50,295 bases of DNA from Aphanocapsa sp. GSE-SYN-MK-11-07L (GTDB taxonomy: Bacteria; Cyanobacteriota; Cyanobacteriia; Thermosynechococcales; Thermosynechococcaceae): NCBI GenBank assembly GCA_019359715.1, contig JAHHGS010000094.1:1-50295 (forward strand), in the 5' to 3' direction. How positions within the stretch are numbered: position 1 is the stretch's first letter; each line of letters opens with the position of its first letter. The notes under the pieces were generated by a model. It was given only the letters and a program-made list of their open reading frames with translations, was not told where the DNA came from and ran no database searches. Both the position numbers and the translations under genes were made by a program. Of the stretch, positions 42,176 to 50,295 are shown one piece after another.

Positions 42176-44038
42176 TTAGGTTGAGGGGAGGGCCGGGGGG
42201 CGGCCTTTGGGAATGGAGGCGATCAGTTGGCGGGTGTAGGGCTGCTGGGGATGGCGATAAACGGCTTCAGCGCTGTTGATTTCTTCGATTTTGCCCCGAT
42301 TCATCACCATAATCCGATCGCTAATAAACTTGACCACGCTTAGGTCGTGGGAAATGAAAATATAGGTGAGGTTGAATTCTGTTTGGAGGGCTTTTAATAA
42401 GTTCAACACTTGAGCTTGCACCGAGACATCTAAGGCGGATACCGATTCATCGCAGATGATAAACCGGGGGCTGAGGGCCAAAGCACGGGCAATGCAGACC
42501 CGCTGTCGCTGCCCGCCGGAAAACTCATGGGGATAGCGGTGCATCATCTCGGCTTGCAGCCCGACTCGTTCTAGCAAGTCAGCGACACGATCGCGCAGTT
42601 GCTTGGTCGGAGTTTTAGGCTGGTGAATTCGCAACGGCTCCATCACCGCCGCCCCAATGCTGAGGCGCGGATCAAGCGAACTATAGGGGTCTTGAAAAAT
42701 AATTTGCAGGTTTCTGCGCGCCTGGCGCATTCTCGTCCGGCCAAGACTGGTCAGATCTTGCCCATCAAAGATAATTTGCCCGTCAGTAGGTTCAACCAGG
42801 CGCAGCAGCGATCGCCCCAAGGTTGTTTTGCCGCAGCCCGATTCTCCAACCAGACCCAGGGTTTCGCCGGGATAGACCTGAAATGAAACGTCATTCACGG
42901 CTGGCAGATAGCGGGTGGTTTGCCCAAACATGCCCCGGACGGGAAAAAACACCTTCAGGCGATCAACGCGGAGCAGGGCAGGCTGCTGCTCTAAGGCTTG
43001 CTGACGCTCAGCTCGCTGCTGGGGGCTAATTTCTAGCGGCAGCCGATCGGTTGTTTTTGCTTTTAGAATCGGTTCGCCATTCGAGCCAGGCTCCACCGCC
43101 ATAAAATCGCTGATCGTCGGTAGGTATTGCAGCGAGCGATCGGGCTGGGGACGGCAGGCCAGTAAGCCTTTGGTATAGGGATGGCGGGGCTGCTGATAAA
43201 TCTGTTGGACGGAGCCAGTTTCGACAATTTTGCCTTGGTACATCACCGCCACGGTATCGGCAATTTCGGCAATAATCCCCAAGTCATGGGTGACAAAAAT
43301 AATCGACATCCCCCGCCGATCGCGCAGTTCCCGCAGCAAGTCTAAAATCGTCGCCTGTACGGTCACATCCAGAGCAGTCGTCGGTTCATCCGCAATTAGC
43401 ACAGCCGGATTACAGGAAATGGCGATCGCAATCATCACTCGTTGAATTTGCCCCCCCGAAAGCTGGTGCGGAAAGCGGTCTAGAAATGCCAGCTTGCGCT
43501 GATTGATTTGGGTCTGAAGTTGATCAGGAGCCAGGGGATGAAAATGCTCTTCGACAATTTGCTGGCGTAACTCGCTGTCGCTAGGAATCAGCTTCACTTC
43601 TTGCAGGAGGGCGATCGCCTGCCGTCGAGCTTCCGGCTTGGCAATCTGCTGGTGTTGCCGCAGCGCCTCAATCAGTTGAAACCCGCAGGTATAAACCGGA
43701 TTCAAAGAACTCATCGGTTCCTGAAAAATCATCGCGATCTGGCTACCTCGGTAGTCGCAGCGCTCCTTTGGCGGTAGCCTCAGCAAATCTACCCGCAATG
43801 GTTCAGCGCTAGTGGCACGGTAGAAACAAACTTCTCCGCTAGTCACCCGACCGGGAGCGGGCAGCAACCCGATCAAGGCGAGGGCTGTCACCGACTTGCC
43901 AGACCCCGACTCTCCCACCAGCCCTAAGACTTGTCCGGCCTGCAACTGAAAGTCAATCCCGTTTACTGCCTGAATTGGCTTTTGATCCGTCGCAAATTCT
44001 ACCCGCAGGTTGCGAACATCTAGGACAGTTTCAGGCAT
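42176..44038 (-). CDS. ABC transporter ATP-binding protein with two fused ATPase domains (peptide/nickel type)
   Basis: This 620-residue protein has two complete ATPase modules. The first has GESGSGKS, signature [14 protein letters not shown] and Walker [13 protein letters not shown]; the second has [23 protein letters not shown] and [18 protein letters not shown]. After each lies an oligopeptide-transporter-type C-terminal segment ([25 protein letters not shown]). This is the fused DppD-DppF/YejF/GsiA arrangement that powers import of peptides or related solutes. The permease and binding-protein genes are not adjacent. The gene is monocistronic here. Confidence 0.93.
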   Translation of the reverse strand: MPETVLDVRNLRVEFATDQKPIQAVNGIDFQLQAGQVLGLVGESGSGKSVTALALIGLLPAPGRVTSGEVCFYRATSAEPLRVDLLRLPPKERCDYRGSQIAMIFQEPMSSLNPVYTCGFQLIEALRQHQQIAKPEARRQAIALLQEVKLIPSDSELRQQIVEEHFHPLAPDQLQTQINQRKLAFLDRFPHQLSGGQIQRVMIAIAISCNPAVLIADEPTTALDVTVQATILDLLRELRDRRGMSIIFVTHDLGIIAEIADTVAVMYQGKIVETGSVQQIYQQPRHPYTKGLLACRPQPDRSLQYLPTISDFMAVEPGSNGEPILKAKTTDRLPLEISPQQRAERQQALEQQPALLRVDRLKVFFPVRGMFGQTTRYLPAVNDVSFQVYPGETLGLVGESGCGKTTLGRSLLRLVEPTDGQIIFDGQDLTSLGRTRMRQARRNLQIIFQDPYSSLDPRLSIGAAVMEPLRIHQPKTPTKQLRDRVADLLERVGLQAEMMHRYPHEFSGGQRQRVCIARALALSPRFIICDESVSALDVSVQAQVLNLLKALQTEFNLTYIFISHDLSVVKFISDRIMVMNRGKIEEINSAEAVYRHPQQPYTRQLIASIPKGRPPALPST

Positions 44039-44109
44039 GGCAGCAAGATTAGCGTTTTTACCAGTTTGCTACACAAACGGCATTCGCTCCAATTTATAGT
44101 AATCCCGTT

Positions 44110-45054
44110 CTAACCTGCGTGTTGGCGATACCAGTCGATCGTGTTCTTTAAGCCTTGCCGAAAATCAACCTTGGCCGTAAAGCCAAAGGCCGCTTTGGCT
44201 CGTTCAGTATCTAAACAGCGGCGGGGTTGACCATTGGGCTGATCGGTTTCCCAAACAATTTCACCCTGAAAATCCATTAACTCGCAGATTAAGGTAATCA
44301 AATCTCGAATCGAGATTTCATAACCTGTGCCCAAATTAACGGGGTCAGGTTCGTTGTAGTGCTGGGTTCCCATCACAATCCCTAGAGCAGCATCCGTGGA
44401 GTAAAGAAATTCACGGGTGGGGCTACCATCGCCCCAGACTGGCAGCTTCTGCTCGCCCCGCTGCTGAGCCTCGTGGACTTTCCGAATCAGGGCCGGGATG
44501 ACATGGGAACTGCGGGGGTCAAAGTTGTCTTCCGGGCCATACAGATTGACCGGCAGCAGGTAAATCCCGTTGAAACCATACTGCTGCCGGTAAGACTGCA
44601 ACTGCACTAGCAGCGCTTTTTTGGCAATGCCGTAGGGAGCATTAGTTTCTTCTGGGTAGCCATTCCAGAGGTCGTCTTCTTTAAACGGGACGGGCGTAAA
44701 TTTGGGGTAGGCGCAGATTGTGCCGACGCAGACAAACTTACTCACCCCGGCTTGGTGGGCAGCATGAATCAGTTGCGTGCCCATCATCAGGTTGTCGTAG
44801 AACAGCTCCGCTGGCTTTTCGCGGTTTAAGCCAATCCCGCCCACGTGGGCCGCCAGGTGAATAACCACATCTTGGCCCGCCGCTGCCCGTTGACAGTCCG
44901 CCAGCGATCGCAGGTCGCAGTCTTTAGAACGGGGAATCGTGATTTTTGCTTTGTCGGCCCCAGCCTGTAGGAGTTGAGCCACAACCTGTTTGCCCAAAAA
45001 GCCAGCCCCACCCGTCACCAGAATGGCTTGATCGCTCAAATTAAGTGTGCTCAT
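44110..45054 (-). CDS. fcl: GDP-L-fucose synthase
   Basis: This extended short-chain dehydrogenase converts GDP-4-keto-6-deoxymannose to GDP-L-fucose with NADPH. The Rossmann glycine motif [10 protein letters not shown], the [10 protein letters not shown] strand and the catalytic Y-x3-K in [11 protein letters not shown] are present, with [13 protein letters not shown] and [15 protein letters not shown]. The 314-residue length is standard. It starts 3 bp after the gmd stop on the same strand, so the two form an operon for GDP-fucose. Confidence 0.95.
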   Translation of the reverse strand: MSTLNLSDQAILVTGGAGFLGKQVVAQLLQAGADKAKITIPRSKDCDLRSLADCQRAAAGQDVVIHLAAHVGGIGLNREKPAELFYDNLMMGTQLIHAAHQAGVSKFVCVGTICAYPKFTPVPFKEDDLWNGYPEETNAPYGIAKKALLVQLQSYRQQYGFNGIYLLPVNLYGPEDNFDPRSSHVIPALIRKVHEAQQRGEQKLPVWGDGSPTREFLYSTDAALGIVMGTQHYNEPDPVNLGTGYEISIRDLITLICELMDFQGEIVWETDQPNGQPRRCLDTERAKAAFGFTAKVDFRQGLKNTIDWYRQHAG

Positions 45055-45057
45055 AAA

Positions 45058-46137
45058 TTAACTGATCGGATTTCCAAGGGGTTGACGTTTGAAAGCAATG
45101 TCTTGAAGTCCATTTTTACCGTTAGGCGAGTTCTGTCCCAACATATGTAAATCAGCATCGACCATTAAGCCGACCAACTGCTCGAAGCTAACAGACGGTT
45201 CCCAACCCAGTTTTTGTTTGGCTTTGGCCGGATCACCAATTAATAGCTCTACTTCGGCCGGGCGCAGATAGCGGGGGTCAAAATCAACGTAATCTTGCCA
45301 GTTGAGGTTGACATGGCTGAAGGACAGCTCTAGAAACTCTTTGACGGAGTGGGTTTCCCCGGTTGCCACCACATAGTCATCGGGCTGGTCTTGCTGCAAC
45401 ATCAGCCACATTGCCTGCACGTAGTCTTTGGCGTAGCCCCAGTCGCGCTTGGCATCTAAATTACCCAAGTAAAGCTTCTTCTGCTGACCCGCCACAATCC
45501 GGGCGATCGCCTGGGTAATTTTGCGGGTGACGAAGGTTTCTCCCCGCCGGGGCGACTCGTGGTTAAACAAAATCCCATTACAGGCAAACAGGTTGTAAGA
45601 CTCTCGATAGTTAACAGTCTGCCAGTGGGCATACACCTTGGCGCAGGCATAGGGGCTGCGGGGGTAGAAGGGAGTGCTCTCGCTCTGGGGCACTTGCTGC
45701 ACCAGCCCATACATTTCCGAGGAGCCTGCCTGGTAAAACCGAACTTCATTGCCTGTCCGCTGCTGGTAGTCGCGCAGGGCCTCTAGCAAACGCAGCGTCC
45801 CGACGCCGACCGTATCAACCGTGTATTCTGGCGCATCAAAGCTGACCCGGACGTGGGACTGCGCGCCCAGATTGTAAATTTCGTGGGGCTGGACTGCTTC
45901 TAAGATCCGGCGCAGGGTGGTGCCATCGGTCAAGTCGCCGTAGTGCAAAAACAGGCGCGTGTCTTCCAGGTGGGGGTCTTGGTAGACGTGGTCAATTCGA
46001 TCGGTGTTAAAGGTAGAGGTGCGGCGAATAATGCCATGAACTACATAGCCCTTATCCAAGAGCAATTCAGTGAGGTATGAACCATCTTGTCCGGTGATGC
46101 CGGTAATGAGTGCCCGCTTTGGCTGTGCTGAAGTCAT
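45058..46137 (-). CDS. gmd: GDP-mannose 4,6-dehydratase
   Basis: This enzyme removes water from GDP-D-mannose to give GDP-4-keto-6-deoxymannose, the precursor of GDP-fucose and GDP-rhamnose. It shows [44 protein letters not shown], the catalytic Y-x3-K in [12 protein letters not shown] and [11 protein letters not shown]. The frame is open to 46164, but the ATG at 46137 is preceded by AAGGAA and gives a 359-residue protein of usual size. It lies in an operon with fcl. Confidence 0.96.
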   Translation of the reverse strand: MTSAQPKRALITGITGQDGSYLTELLLDKGYVVHGIIRRTSTFNTDRIDHVYQDPHLEDTRLFLHYGDLTDGTTLRRILEAVQPHEIYNLGAQSHVRVSFDAPEYTVDTVGVGTLRLLEALRDYQQRTGNEVRFYQAGSSEMYGLVQQVPQSESTPFYPRSPYACAKVYAHWQTVNYRESYNLFACNGILFNHESPRRGETFVTRKITQAIARIVAGQQKKLYLGNLDAKRDWGYAKDYVQAMWLMLQQDQPDDYVVATGETHSVKEFLELSFSHVNLNWQDYVDFDPRYLRPAEVELLIGDPAKAKQKLGWEPSVSFEQLVGLMVDADLHMLGQNSPNGKNGLQDIAFKRQPLGNPIS

Positions 46138-46334
46138 GCAATTGTTCCTTAAACGAATATTCAACAGGTACTAACTCAGTGTGCCATATCGGTCATACAA
46201 GTCAAATTTCAGAAATCCAAGCTACCACACTTTGGGCTAGAGAGATATGGAGTGGTTTAGGCAAAGCCCAGACTGCTTGAAATCATTACAAAGTGGGGTA
46301 AACTAGCGATCGTGATTTTGCGGGTGGTCTCAAC

Positions 46335-48473
46335 TTACAAACCAGATTGATCAGCGACTTGTTTGCCTGGCCAATGCTGAGACATCTGATTCAGATTTTC
46401 AGCCACTTCTTGCAGGGCAGAGATAACGCCAAAAAAAGCAATCATTTGATTTACGTCATACTTGGACATTGTCTGGGTCGGGCGCAATTTTTCCATTTGC
46501 TGCTCTAAAACCTGAAAGGGAGTTAGGAGGTTTGGCGCTTTAGGAAGCTGGTCAGGAATAGCGGCTGCCACTGCCTGAAAACCCAAACTCGTCGTCTGCA
46601 TGGCTGTTTGGAGTTCCGCTAGGAAAGAGTCAGACATTGCGGTTGAAGTTGAGCTGACCGCCACCTGCTGGAGCGAAAGCAGGCTGGAAAATAAGGCCCG
46701 TTCGTGGCTAATCAGAAAGTTCCACCGGCGCTGAATTGTGGCAGCCCGAAAATCTTCGATTAATTCCAGCTTTGTTTCCGTCTGTAAGGAGGTTTGAGTT
46801 TTGATCGCTTGCCGAATTTGCTCACTGAGTTTGGCGGTGGTAGCGGTGGAGTCAATTCCCTGTAAATAGTTGGTAACGATTTGTTCATACAGTTGACCTA
46901 AATTGCCGAAGGCTTGGTGCAGGCTGGGGTCAATTTTTTGAGCAGCGGTGTCGGCGGGAAATAGCCAATACACAGCGATCGCGATTCCAACTCCCAGCAG
47001 GGTTTGGCTAAATCGTCCCCAAATGTAGCTGTTTGGCTCGCTGCTGTGAATCATAATTGCGATCGCCATTAAAAAGCAGCCTCCCTTGTAGCCCGCCATG
47101 TCCATGCCCAAACGGGCACAACCAACAATGGTGGCCATCATGCCCAGCCCCACCGTGAAGGGATTGCTGCCCAAGGTGTTCACCAGCACGATCGCCACGA
47201 GCGCCCCCACCGCTGTACCCAAAACTCGCTGCTTACCAGCACTCAACCCTTTCCCTAAAGTGGGCTGCATCCCGACTACTAATCCAAGCGCCGCATAGTA
47301 GCCGTAGGGCAGTTGGGCAAAATCGACAATCGCTATCGTCAAGCCTAATGCAATCCCGGTTTTAAGGTAGTGTTTGACTTGTGGAGCTGGAACCGGGTGC
47401 AGCTTAAACTGCCATCCGGGTAACTCAGCCACTTTTTCCTGATGTTGCAACTTGTCCGCTAATTGCTCTAAATCTTGGCTCAGTCGGGTCAACAAACTCA
47501 GCAAACTGTAGAACTGAATCGTTTCGTGTATGGGGTAACTGACGAGCGAGTTGGTGGCCCGCATCTGACCGAGCCGATCAACCATTCCTGCAAGGTGATG
47601 GCTCAAATGGGGCAGTTCCACGGCAGCCGCTTTTGCAGCCATACCGCCACGAATCAACTCAGTCGTGACCGCACAAAGGTCAGAAACTTCCTCCGCCAGC
47701 CGCTGCAATTGATCTGAGAACAGGGGCATCAGAGAATTCTGGTGATCATCCTTGACAATTCGAGTCATCCCTAACAAATGCCGCCGTAACCGGCGCTCCG
47801 TTGCCAGTAAATCACTCCAGTTGTCTTGCACCAGTTGCCGACCCAGAAAACCATACAAAGACCTGCTCAGCAGGCTGTCACTCTGTTGAATCAGGCAGTA
47901 CATCTCAGTCGTGTGTTGCTCAATCGCTATCAAGGGACTTGCCTCACCGCCGACGCTGCTCACAATCTTTTGCAAGCATTGGTTACAGTTCCCCAAAACC
48001 CGCACCAGGTAGTTCTGGAGGGTGAGTCTGGGCCGCTCTGGCCAAAACAAAACAGTGACGGCTGTGGCTACAAAAACGCCAATACTGTTATCAAACACTC
48101 GATGCACGGTATAAATCGCTGGATCTGCGCCTAACTCAGGCTCAGCGGCGATCAGGGCCGCGATGATTCCCGCTTGCCCAACCAAGGCCTTCCAACCCAA
48201 AACTTCGCAAAACAGAGAGGCGAGGATAAAAGCAGACCCAGCGGCGATCGGGCTAATGCCAAAGGTGCCAACAATTAGAACTGAAAACACGCCTGCGACA
48301 ACGCTGCCCCCTAGCCTGCCCCAACCCGCTTTGACCGTATCTCCGACCGAAGACAGCATGGTTGCCAGCAGCCCCATCACCGGATATTGAATGTGGGCCA
48401 AATCAGAATTTTGGAACAGAGCGGCTAAAATTCCGGCGGCGATCGCGGTTTTGAGAGCGTGCTTGACTAACAC
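46335..48473 (-). CDS. FUSC-family membrane protein (fusaric acid/aromatic exporter-like)
   Basis: This 712-residue protein has two sets of hydrophobic helices, at about 10-160 (ILAALFQ, VMGLLATMLSSVG, GGSVVAGVFSVLIVG) and about 375-515 (IALGLTIAIVDFA, ALGLVVGMQPTLGKGL, WLFPADT), each followed by a cytoplasmic helical region. This duplicated layout is typical of the FUSC/YccS/AaeB superfamily of exporters and related uncharacterised proteins. The start codon is GTG at 48473. Substrate unknown; no membrane-fusion partner is adjacent. Confidence 0.85.
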   Translation of the reverse strand: MLVKHALKTAIAAGILAALFQNSDLAHIQYPVMGLLATMLSSVGDTVKAGWGRLGGSVVAGVFSVLIVGTFGISPIAAGSAFILASLFCEVLGWKALVGQAGIIAALIAAEPELGADPAIYTVHRVFDNSIGVFVATAVTVLFWPERPRLTLQNYLVRVLGNCNQCLQKIVSSVGGEASPLIAIEQHTTEMYCLIQQSDSLLSRSLYGFLGRQLVQDNWSDLLATERRLRRHLLGMTRIVKDDHQNSLMPLFSDQLQRLAEEVSDLCAVTTELIRGGMAAKAAAVELPHLSHHLAGMVDRLGQMRATNSLVSYPIHETIQFYSLLSLLTRLSQDLEQLADKLQHQEKVAELPGWQFKLHPVPAPQVKHYLKTGIALGLTIAIVDFAQLPYGYYAALGLVVGMQPTLGKGLSAGKQRVLGTAVGALVAIVLVNTLGSNPFTVGLGMMATIVGCARLGMDMAGYKGGCFLMAIAIMIHSSEPNSYIWGRFSQTLLGVGIAIAVYWLFPADTAAQKIDPSLHQAFGNLGQLYEQIVTNYLQGIDSTATTAKLSEQIRQAIKTQTSLQTETKLELIEDFRAATIQRRWNFLISHERALFSSLLSLQQVAVSSTSTAMSDSFLAELQTAMQTTSLGFQAVAAAIPDQLPKAPNLLTPFQVLEQQMEKLRPTQTMSKYDVNQMIAFFGVISALQEVAENLNQMSQHWPGKQVADQSGL

Positions 48474-48644
48474 TTAATTGCAAAAACCATTATTCATAGG
48501 GATGCTGACCCGTTGGTCAGGTTTGCAACATAGAAATTGCTCTGGTGTAGCTATTGCTTAACGATTGAACGGTAGCGGCCAGTCTGTGCAAAGATAAAAA
48601 AGCTGTCATAAGTATAGGCTCAATCTCAAAGGCAGCATTCACGC

Positions 48645-48914
48645 ATGTTTAAGGAAGACGTTAGGGTTATGGAAGCTGACAAGACGGAAGCCTTTCCAGT
48701 CGGGACTCGTGTCCGCGTCAAACAGTCTGTGATTGTTTACCATCACCCGGAGCATCGTGGTCAGCCTTTTGACATTAAAGGGCTTGAGGGAGATGTCGGG
48801 GCGATCATCCGGGAATGGCAAGGGCGGGAAGTCAGCGCCAATTACCCCGTTTACGTCAAGTTTGGCGGTAAATTTGTCACCCATCTGCACGAAAACGAGC
48901 TAGAGCAGATTTAG
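48645..48914 (+). CDS. ftrV: Ferredoxin-thioredoxin reductase variable (alpha) chain
   Basis: This 89-residue protein is the small subunit that caps the catalytic chain of ferredoxin-thioredoxin reductase, which passes photosynthetic electrons to thioredoxin. The SH3-like barrel pattern VGTRVRVKQSVIVYHHPEHR, QPFDIKGLEGDVGAII and NYPVYVKFGGKFVTHLHENE is characteristic. The start may be the ATG at 48645 or a later one at 48669. The catalytic subunit gene (ftrC) is not in the window, as is usual in cyanobacteria. Confidence 0.95.
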   Translation: MFKEDVRVMEADKTEAFPVGTRVRVKQSVIVYHHPEHRGQPFDIKGLEGDVGAIIREWQGREVSANYPVYVKFGGKFVTHLHENELEQI

Positions 48915-49003
48915 ACTTGGCTTGTACCTATCGCTCATCAATGATTTGGCAATGTTGAAGTTCAATCTCAGATTTGGATTGAGACGAGAAGCATAGAGCT
49001 TGC

Positions 49004-49207
49004 ATGGATGAACACAATTGTGAAACTTGGCAAATTAATGATCTTCGCATTATCAAATCAGAAGAGTTAATTGACGATGAAGATGGCGAGATTCTTTACT
49101 GCGTTTACAGCTTTAAACTTGATGCAGTTACTTTCGTTGGAGAAAATACAGTCAAGGCACTTCAAAAACGCGGCATTCAGCAGTTAGACAATTTGCCCAC
49201 GAACTGA
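49004..49207 (+). CDS. Small acidic hypothetical protein
   Basis: This 67-residue protein is acidic (EELIDDEDGEILYCVYSFKL) and has no signal or membrane segment. A ribosome-binding site is not obvious. I do not recognise it. Its position before a GIY-YIG nuclease gene is noted, but 134 bp separate them and no functional link is shown. Confidence 0.5.
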   Translation: MDEHNCETWQINDLRIIKSEELIDDEDGEILYCVYSFKLDAVTFVGENTVKALQKRGIQQLDNLPTN

Positions 49208-49341
49208 TTATTAAGTGGTATGTAGTTGACTTGGCGTTAAGCTTAGCACTGCCCAAAGAAGCCCTAATGCTACAACATGGTAATTGAGCTGTAACAGAAT
49301 CGTGGGAGCATAACTTCTGTGCCAATAGCCCTTCTCTTTTC

Positions 49342-49719
49342 ATGCCAACAAACAATTCTGACCTACAAGTCCAGGCTCAGAAACTTCTAGATCAGATCGC
49401 CTTCATGCCCTTTGAACAGTGCCAACCATTGACCCGTGAGTTTCAGAGTATTCCTGCTCGTCCCGGCATTTACGCAGTTAGACATAGAAGTGATGGGTTA
49501 CTTTACATTGGTAAAACTAAGAGCCTACGAGGACGTTTTAGCGGCGGACATAAAGCTTTTTTGTGGGCGTGGCTAGACAAATACCATGATGAAGATGTGC
49601 GGATCGCAGTCCAGTTCATTCCACATTGGGAGAACCCTGCCCTACTATTGGAACTAGAAGCAATTATTTTAAGAGCTACTGAGCCACCTTACAACGTCCA
49701 AATTCCATCCGAAAGGTGA
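49342..49719 (+). CDS. GIY-YIG nuclease-domain protein
   Basis: This 125-residue protein contains a GIY-YIG nuclease core: PGIYAVRH with the GIY triplet, LLYIGKTKSLRGRF with the YIG triplet and catalytic-type Arg, and a later conserved Glu in LELEAIILRATEPPYN. Small free-standing GIY-YIG proteins are found in phages, mobile elements and genomes, often as uncharacterised nucleases. It is followed after 4 bp by a small gene, and the two are probably translated together. The target is unknown. Confidence 0.88.
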   Translation: MPTNNSDLQVQAQKLLDQIAFMPFEQCQPLTREFQSIPARPGIYAVRHRSDGLLYIGKTKSLRGRFSGGHKAFLWAWLDKYHDEDVRIAVQFIPHWENPALLLELEAIILRATEPPYNVQIPSER

Positions 49720-49723
49720 AGCT

Positions 49724-49930
49724 ATGCAAATCAAACTTCAAGAGCAACTTTCCTGCATAGATGCTGAAGCTATTTTGGAGCGTTTGCCTGAACGAATTCA
49801 GACCGCTTTAGTTGCTCGTGCTGCTGAAATTGACTACCCCATCGAAGCAGTCATTGAGATGGCGATCGCTAGTTTTCTTGACACAGAAGCATTAGGCTTT
49901 GCCGACTGCAAACCTGGACGTGGCCAGTAA
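49724..49930 (+). CDS. Small partner of the GIY-YIG gene (hypothetical)
   Basis: This 68-residue acidic protein (EAILERLPERIQTALVARAA, IDYPIEAVIEMAIASFLDTE) looks like a short helical protein with a ribbon-helix-helix-like C terminus. Its ATG is 4 bp after the nuclease stop. The pairing is suggestive of a nuclease with a regulator or inhibitor, but this is inference only. An IS-derived right end begins 12 bp after its stop. Confidence 0.55.
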   Translation: MQIKLQEQLSCIDAEAILERLPERIQTALVARAAEIDYPIEAVIEMAIASFLDTEALGFADCKPGRGQ

Positions 49931-49942
49931 ACATATCTGTTA

Positions 49943-50295
49943 ATGAACTACCATCTAGCCGCTTCGCTGAGCTAGAGGCTTCTGACGCTTCTTCGCCCCA
50001 AGTTGCCTCAGAGATCCCGTAGAACGGGTTTCTGGGGTAGAGCTTGGCGACTCTGCGTTTATGAGGCTAGTTCCTAATACCAGTTCTCGTCAGCACTGCA
50101 CTGAATTAGATACCTGTAATGCTTGTCTTACAAAGATTTATATGATTCATGCTCATCAAGTTTTGGTATAACCCCAAATCGCCAGATCCTCTGGCGATTG
50201 CCCAATTGAGCATAACTTTCGCAGCCGCGACATCTCGATCCTCAACACAGCCGCATTGAGAACAACGATGAACGCGCTGATCGAGTGTTTTCTTT
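49943..50295 (-). mobile_element. IS200/IS605-type element, right end and partial tnpB
   Basis: Read on the minus strand, the tnpB 3' end at 50106 is followed by about 160 bp of right-end sequence, with hairpin-like arms (AGATCCCGT/ACGGGTTTCT; AGCCGCTTCGCTGAGCT) and a terminal ATGGTAGTTCAT that resembles GTGGTAGTTCAC of element 1. In this family this region encodes the 3' part of the TnpB guide RNA (omega-RNA). The left part lies outside the window. The outer boundary near 49943 is approximate. Confidence 0.6.
50106..50295 (-). CDS. tnpB: TnpB (RNA-guided nuclease of IS605 family), C-terminal fragment
   Basis: The last 62 residues of a TnpB-type protein are in the window. HRCSQCGCVEDRDVAAAKVM contains the second CxxC of the zinc ribbon and the third RuvC catalytic Asp (DRDVAAA), followed by the usual NWA segment and a less conserved tail. 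The rest lies beyond the right edge, so integrity cannot be judged. TnpB proteins are guided by an RNA from the element's right end and cut DNA at the empty donor site, which helps the element persist. Confidence 0.85.
   Translation of the reverse strand, partial: KKTLDQRVHRCSQCGCVEDRDVAAAKVMLNWAIARGSGDLGLYQNLMSMNHINLCKTSITGI

Overview
The window is cyanobacterial chromosome. The HIP1 octamer GCGATCGC recurs throughout, and several genes are typical of cyanobacteria: ferredoxin-thioredoxin reductase variable chain (ftrV), a CCB-type cytochrome b6f assembly factor, a DUF1995 protein, a B12-binding radical SAM/DUF4070 protein and a zinc-type L33 followed by S18 and an RNB exonuclease. The many dispersed repeats and IS relics suggest a filamentous or otherwise large-genome species. 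No rRNA, tRNA or CRISPR array was found.

Layout. 0-1.5 kb: 3' remnant of a secreted RTX (Ca2+-binding repeat) protein with tandem 303-bp units and a frameshift. 1.5-13.4 kb: housekeeping block (TPR membrane protein overlapping a TPR-AAA ATPase, def, radical SAM protein, Dps-like ferritin, ppx/gppA, OmpR regulator, ABC ATPase, DUF1995, murA). 13.6-17.2 kb: clpP, then an accessory island of ArsR + SRPBCC, a class D beta-lactamase and a MerR/TipA-like regulator, with an attC-like site between the last two. 17.4-23 kb: solitary ureC, a Spy/CpxP-like protein, two small exported proteins and a two-component system. 23.2-29.9 kb: O-antigen ligase/polymerase-like protein, CCB factor, RelE-type toxin-antitoxin pair, VWA protein and DUF3616 protein. 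29.9-32.8 kb: mobile-element zone with two short IS200/IS605-type elements, each with left end, the first tnpB codons and right end; one splits a Uma2/DUF820 gene. 32.9-42.0 kb: SpoIID protein, recQ, a second Uma2 gene with a perfect 29-bp inverted repeat, moeA, a PPPIG-repeat protein, RDD protein, rpmG-rpsR-RNB exonuclease. 42.2-50.3 kb: double-ATPase peptide ABC protein, GDP-fucose genes (gmd, fcl), FUSC transporter, ftrV, a GIY-YIG nuclease with a small partner, and a tnpB truncated by the window edge.

How genes work together. gmd-fcl make GDP-L-fucose, which could feed surface polysaccharide assembled with the O-antigen ligase-like protein. Likely operons are spoIID-recQ, rpmG-rpsR-RNB, TPR-AAA/TPR-membrane, arsR-SRPBCC and antitoxin-toxin.

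The strongest unusual signals are: (1) the two internally deleted IS605-type elements, one of which can be removed in silico to restore the Uma2 reading frame across the junction; (2) an attC-like recombination site beside a class D beta-lactamase; (3) a murA whose only well-placed start is AUU, 8 nt after a perfect AGGAGG; (4) the 29-bp perfect inverted repeat inside a Uma2 coding sequence. All calls come from reading the sequence; no database search was run.
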